Shown here: positions 58,927 to 64,000 of the stretch, one piece after another
Numbering within the stretch: position 1 is the first letter of the stretch
Layout of the letters: every line of letters begins with the position of its first letter
Position numbers and translations under genes: made by a program
The notes under the pieces: generated by a model
Told to the model about the DNA's origin: nothing
What the model saw: only the letters and a program-made list of their open reading frames with translations
Database searches by the model: none
From: Oscheius dolichura
Lineage: Eukaryota > Nematoda > Chromadorea > Rhabditida > Rhabditidae
Assembly (NCBI GenBank): GCA_932521035.1
Contig: OW051495.1
Span: 1,240,001-1,304,000, forward strand
Length of the DNA: 64,000 nucleotides
Reading direction: 5' to 3'

Positions 58927-61900
58927 TTATTCGGCGCTTGATGTGAAGATTGGTCTCTTCTGTCGCCTCCTTCTGACGGCTTTTCGCATCCACGCGATAC
59001 AATGAGCCGCGCCGACGAGGACAGCCAACAGCAAGATAATTGCGAGCAGAAGAACCAGCAGCCGACTTCTGTAGCCATTGACACGGTAACCGAGTTTCAC
59101 CGTCTCGAACATCACCAGCGGAGGGGCCATTCTACTGAAAACACGGATTTGGTGCTGGTGCGGCCAGATATGGCACATTTCGGCCGCGATGGGGAATATC
59201 TCGGCTATTTTAACACCGTTCTCGACAAACTAAAAGCTCAGCTAGAGAGGAAGGAGATCTCAGCTACCTCCCAGCCAAATTGCAGCCCGACCCTACATGT
59301 GGAAAATTCAGAAGAAGCTCAAATGTGATGAAGCCCTTGAATTATACGAATTTTTTCAACGTTTGAGCTTCTCCTGAATTTTCCATACATCCTATCGTGC
59401 TGAAATTCTCCCGGGGGGTAGCTGCGATCTTGCTCTATATGCTGGTTTTTAGTTTGTCGAGAATGGTGTAGAAATAGCCGAGTTACTCCACTCGCGGACA
59501 GGGCCAAAAAAAAAGCGACTCACGAGTGCAAATAGCCGCCATTTATGAGCTTCTTCGAGCTGATGCGGTATAATAATTCGGTGGGGCCGCTTTCCGGCGG
59601 ATATTTTGGTTCCCTCGTAATGAGCGCGAGTCGAACCTGTTCCAATAATTTATCTCTTCTTTGGCTTGTTATATTTCCATCCATTTCCCTCATTAGAGTA
59701 TCTTGAGCGTTTCTTAATTTCGTGGAATTATGAAATTCTTTTGTACTTCTGTAATTCACCTTAAAATTATTGTTTTTCGGAAGAGGAAAAGTTCAAACGT
59801 TTTGTCTTCGGATCTCGTACTCCAGAGGCACCAGGACATAGCCGATATAATCCATTCCATTCGTCAGTCGAAACTTCGGGTCCCAGCCGATTAGACTATA
59901 GCCCATGTGTTCTGTTGCAGGGCTGAAAATTGGATATTCCAAAAAGCAAAAATGGATTTTCTTCAGCGGGCATCGAACCCATAATGTTCTCCGTACATGG
60001 GCAAAACGACAAATTTCCGGCGCGCCCGTTTTTCATCGTAGCCGGGAGTGTCGGGTGTTTGTGTTCGTATCTCGGGCATTTCTTGGCCGAGTTCAAAAAT
60101 TCAAAGACCTAGTTGGAGAGCACGTCAAGACGATTCTAATGACCCCCGTCACATCTCAACCGCCCTGACAACAAAATCTGTAGCCCTCCCGAAACTTGGA
60201 CAGGAGATGTTATGTAACGCGGCGCGCCCAAAAACGGGTTCGGGCGTTTGTATAGCTTGGTCCAAAGCCCTTGGTTACGGTAGCGGGTAACTCACTTGAC
60301 TCCCGTAAAGGAATGTGTCATCAGCGAGAGTATTGGCACAGTGATGCCCGTTTCCTCATCATTCCAGTCGAAGATTAGTCCAGTACTGAAAGTATATCAA
60401 ATTTACAAGGAAATGATACGGAACCGCTTACAATTTGATATGATCACGCTGGTGATCATTACGGGCAATATCGGAACCGTGTTGGTTGCTATTCAGCCAC
60501 ATCCACGGTTCCGGTAGACAATATTTTGTGATATTTTGACACGATAAATCGTTTTTCTTGAATATTTTCCATTCCTGGTCGCATATTTCCTTGGCATAGA
60601 GGGGCAGACTGTCGTATTCCAACAAATAGCTGTAGGGGCAAAATGGACGATTCGCAAAATTGACGTAGAGACTTCTGAGCATCATGGCATTAGCATTTCC
60701 CGGCGTCATAATTCGCGGGTCGATGTCCAGCTCGGAATCCCGGACCAGGTACGGCCGGATCCTCGTATTCGTCCCCTTGTAGAGGCGCAGACGAAAGATC
60801 CTAAAGAAAAAGTATTTTACACTCGGACAAAAGATGGGGTTTCTGTTTATTTTCACCCGGCCGGCATTCGGTTCCCATTTCTCTGCCACTAAAGCCGGGC
60901 ATAATGTCAGGCACGCCATAGCGCGCCACTCGGTCGTTTCCGGTCTATTTTCGCTGATTCAAAAACCGTGATGGAGAGCACGTACTGACGAATCTAACGC
61001 ACTTTGCATGTGCTCAGTAGCCTCGGTAGATAATTCAGGAGCTCTACAAACGTAGACGGGGTTATTCTCTGCCCACGTTACGTAACGGTCTTCGATAAAC
61101 ATTTGTGGGGCTCTTGATGTTTCTGTCGGGGCTACTGAACTCAAACAAAGAGCGTTAGACTCATCAGGAGGTGCTCTACATTATGGTTTTTGAATCAGCG
61201 AAAATGACTTGCAAACAACCGAGATACAAACATGACCGTGCCTGACTACATTTTCCCCCGTGCGGATCCGGTTTCCAGCGCTATGTTCTCATTATTGTCT
61301 ACCTGTTATGGTCCTCGCCAACTGCAAAGATCAGGACCTTTCCCTCACTGGCAATGATCCTCTTAATCGAGTAGTCTTCGTCTATTTCCTGGGTAAAATA
61401 CCATTCCATCTGATTTTCCAAGTGCAATTTTGACCAGAGGATGCCATCTTGTTTTGTGAACCGGGAGCTGAATGGGTATAATTGGATAAAAACGGAAGAA
61501 ATCCCAACTTCATGGCACTTTGGACGCGGATCCGACGGCCAAATGGATCCAGTACGACGAGAAGCGTCATCGGAACACTGTCCTGGAATAAATAGTATTA
61601 TTCCCTTCGAGATCCAAAAACACGAACCCTGTCGGTCTCGAGGAGGGCAATCGTTTTGCTGCCACATCTTGTGTTCGCCTTATCCTTCCATTTTGTTGTA
61701 TTCTCCGTTTGCCCATGGTATTTGTCCGCGAATATATGAGCATCTTTAGCCCAAAATGTGTAAATGTAGCAGTCGGGCGTGATTCCAAAAACTGAAAATG
61801 AAAATATTTGGGTTAGCAGGCAACCATGCAGCGTATAACGCCCAATTCCAAGCGGGCCCGTCTTTGGGAGTACACGGGAGTGTCGGGTGTATCTCGGTCA

Positions 61901-63073
61901 TTTATCGGGCGAATTCAAAAATTCAAAGGTCAAATTGGAGGGTACGTCAAGACGATTCTAATGACCCCAGTCACATCTCAGCCGCCCCGACAAAACAATC
62001 TGTAGCTCCAGACTTTGACAGGGGATATGTTACGTAACGCGGCGCGCCCGGGCGCCAACGGGCGTGATGCGATCCAATGCCAAAATCCATGTTATGCATT
62101 TATATGCGGTTTTGATGAGTTATCTATTTTTATCGACCCCGAATTACTATATAGGAAAGGAGAAAAACAGAAAATACAAAAGAAATAAAGAGAACCGTAG
62201 CATTCATGAATTTTGTTCAGGAAATCCACTATTACCATTGAAAAAGAGTTTTCCGAAGCGTTACTGGTCATTCTTGGTATCAAAATGTTGCTCACGATGT
62301 GACTAGTTGTTTGCCATGAAAATTAGACAAATCCAGTGTCAGCAATGTTGAGTAAAATATTTTTAAAGAAAAAAGAATACCACCCGCGAAAGGAAAATTC
62401 CAAATTTTGTTAAGGAATTTTGCATCTATTCTGGGTGCATCTAGTTATCTTTAGTTGTACATCCGATTTCATTTCTGTTTTTTGCAATCGTTAGAGCACA
62501 TCAAATTGTCTTTTAATAAAATGTTTGAACTTCTAAGAATGAAAAATGCATAAATGGCATCAAATTTAGTGGCATTTTCGATATTTTTGTTACATATAGT
62601 TGTCAGATCTAGGTGGCAAGCTCTATTAAAAGACAATCTGATGTGCTCAATCGATTGCAGAAAACAGAAAGCAAATCGGATGTACCACTAAAGAGAACTA
62701 GATGCACCCAGATGAGACAGTTTACTATGGGAAATAATTTTAATTACTGTAGCGCGCCTGTTACGTAAATCATGTCGTGGCGCGCTTTTGATCGGGCCGG
62801 CGAGCTGTGGAATTAGGCCCGGAGCCGGTTTAGTTTTAGCAACGGAGCGCGCTTACCTTGAAGAGATGCTCCATATTCAGTTTCCGAGACGGAGCCCCTG
62901 CCCCCCAATGAATATATGGGCGGGAGCATTCGCAATGCCGGATGGTCTTCGTCTAACCAACGGAGACGGGTATTCAGCTGGTTCCAGAGGTGAGCAAAGT
63001 CAAAGGAGTCGGCAGTCGATGGCGACGGGCAAAATGCCGAGAAGAAGACGAAAAACACAACCGACAGCTGCAT
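58927..63073 (-). CDS. Unrecognised single-pass type I membrane protein (548 aa, 9 exons)
   Basis: Exons: 63073-62857, 61791-61628, 61582-61509, 61467-61303, 60800-60432, 60385-60296, 59922-59799, 59759-59524, 59134-58927 (1647 nt; every join keeps the frame). The signal peptide is MQLSVVFFVFFSAFCPSPSTA. A large lumenal or extracellular part follows with several N-glycosylation sequons (ENTT, QNIT, HNST, GNIT) and scattered cysteines. A transmembrane helix lies at about 505-529 (LLVLLLAIILLLAVLVGAAH), followed by a short basic cytoplasmic tail (RKAVRRRRQKRP). Introns 1, 4, 6 and 8 hold inverted-repeat elements. The start of exon 5 is the least certain: an open frame continues upstream of its acceptor. 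I do not recognise the family. Confidence 0.78.
59175..59500. mobile_element. Large palindromic element in intron 8 of the membrane-protein gene
   Basis: The left arm (AATATCTCGGCTATTTTAAC, TTCTCGACAAACTAAAAGCT) pairs with the right arm (TTTTTAGTTTGTCGAGAATG, AATAGCCGAGTTACTCC). The centre has GGAAAATTCAGAAGAAGCTC against GAGCTTCTCCTGAATTTTCC. A related fragment is at about 16140-16240. Confidence 0.75.
59993..60252 (+). mobile_element. CATGGGCAAAAC-family MITE in intron 6 of the membrane-protein gene
   Basis: The left end GTACATGGGCAAAACGACAA is followed by the core and ACGCGGCGCGCCC at the right. Confidence 0.75.
60950..61210. mobile_element. Inverted-repeat element in intron 4 of the membrane-protein gene
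   Basis: The outer segments TTCGCTGATTCAAAAACC and GGTTTTTGAATCAGCGAA are exact inverses. The inner part carries GAGAGCACGT and TACGTAACG motifs that recall the CATGGGCAAAAC family. Confidence 0.7.
61824..62070 (+). mobile_element. CATGGGCAAAAC-family MITE in intron 1 of the membrane-protein gene
   Basis: The core is present (GGGAGTGTCGGGTG, CGTCAAGACGATTCTAATGA, TACGTAACGCGGCGCGCCCG). The ends are degenerate. Confidence 0.7.
62431..62711. mobile_element. 281-bp palindromic MITE in intron 1 of the membrane-protein gene
   Basis: Ends CTGGGTGCATCTAGTT and AACTAGATGCACCCAG. Pairing continues inward (CATCCGATTT, GCAATCG, AGAGCACATCA against their complements) for roughly 100 bp per arm. Confidence 0.85.
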
Positions 63074-63795
63074 TTTGGAGAGACGTCAAATGAGAAGGCT
63101 GGGATGTTTTAGTCAAGAAAGCGTAGATCGCGTTGTGATCGTGAAAAATTCGCGTTTTTACGAGTTTTTGACGGAAAATCCCTGGTAGAAAGCATTTCTC
63201 AACTGTTGACCGTGATTGTGTATCTGATTCACCCTAAAAAACAAGAACTGACACTAATTGGTGGGCGAGAGCGGAGCCATAAAAGTAATGGATAATTTAG
63301 TACGCCGATTGGGAAAGAGGAGGAAGAGAACTGGAAATTCAAGAACACGGACTTTTGCGACAGAATCTCTTGATTTTTTTGCCTTTTATGGTTAATTTAT
63401 AAAGTTCTCCAGATAGATTTTTCACTTGTTGACTTCATAAATTCAAATAAAACCTAAAAAAGCGAGTTTTGCACTGTTATAGAAGATTTAGAAGACTTTT
63501 TAGATGGCTGAATAGGTTTACTAACCAAATTCTCCGACCTGGCTTGTTTTTGGGCTTTAAAATTGTTCCGTTGAGGCATTTCCAGTCAAAAACAGGCAAC
63601 AAAGTATGTCTAAAGGTTGTTAAATTACCCCAACAACGCTTTTAAACATATTCTAGCCTCTCTCCCTACCAACAACTTTATCCGTCTCTTCTGATTACTT
63701 GCTTTTCAATAACTCTACAAATTTCAACAAGAAAAGAAAATTTTTGATGACGATAGCCTTCTATTAGAATTACGACTCCCGGTTGTTTCAGATTC
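63074..63795. other. Upstream region of the membrane-protein gene, no supported gene
   Basis: No coding signal seen. The promoter of the gene starting at 63073 should be here, but no defined motif is evident. Confidence 0.35.
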
Positions 63796-63950
63796 TTTGT
63801 TCGATAGATGATGGCCCGATCCCCCTGCACCCGTAAAGCCTCGGCAAGACGAAGCTATAAAGCCGTCACAGCTTTGTAACAGTTTTGAATAACGATGATC
63901 CTCCTGCCGAGACTTTACGGGTGCAGGGGGACGGACGATCGAGGACCAAT
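63796..63950. mobile_element. MITE with CCCTGCACCCGTAAAG inverted ends, second copy
   Basis: CCCCCTGCACCCGTAAAGCC and GACTTTACGGGTGCAGGGGG form the ends. It shares the internal ACAGCTTTGTAACAGTTTTG, in inverted order, with the copy at 44579-44734. Confidence 0.8.
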
Positions 63951-64000
63951 CCTTTGCTAGCTCTTCTTTATCATTTACTCTTCCAGTCAGTCTTTTTAGG

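Noticed and set aside
1..64000. CRISPR arrays, operons of bacterial type, phage or plasmid genes
   Set aside because: The window has spliced genes, AATAAA signals and nematode-type splice sites throughout. No regular spacer-repeat array was seen.

Overview
The window is nuclear DNA from a nematode, most likely a rhabditid. Introns are very short (many of 36-45 nt) and end in a TTTTCAG-type acceptor. Several start codons sit just behind a free acceptor with no matching upstream donor, which fits spliced-leader trans-splicing. The genes have nematode character (proline dehydrogenase, CBM14/C-type-lectin chimera) and the spacers are full of small inverted-repeat (MITE-like) elements. I joined exons by hand, checking splice sites and reading phase. 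Multi-exon models below are whole-gene spans with exon coordinates in the evidence.

Left third (1-22 kb): four dispersed minus-strand genes (1361-3439, 7057-8876, 16676-17817, 21162-21889) share a C-terminal module CX2C-X15-CPxC, usually preceded by a CCHC zinc knuckle, with conserved intron positions. The first also carries two RING-like fingers. The third carries an in-frame minisatellite and an exon/intron duplication. The spacers between them are repeat-rich.

Middle (22-42 kb): about 6 kb with no convincing gene is followed by a minus-strand gene (28029-31947) encoding a secreted protein of five tandem six-cysteine modules with knottin-like spacing, each module split by a phase-0 intron between its CC pair and fifth cysteine. 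Then come a plus-strand CHFR-like RING E3 gene (34099-35476), a small minus-strand ORF, a decayed MULE transposase (36014-36696), a plus-strand secreted CBM14 + C-type lectin chimera (39098-40687), and the last exon of an unidentified minus-strand gene (41430-41553).

Right third (42-64 kb): 7.9 kb of spacer with several MITEs is followed by a complete 13-exon mitochondrial proline dehydrogenase gene (prdh-1, 49486-57399) on the plus strand. On the minus strand lie a fragment of an unidentified gene (58027-58348) and a complete 9-exon gene (58927-63073) for an unrecognised single-pass membrane protein. Many introns in this third hold MITE copies.

The genes do not form an obvious pathway. The main themes are local expansion of a zinc-binding family, modular exon duplication in the knottin-like gene, and heavy MITE colonisation of introns and spacers.
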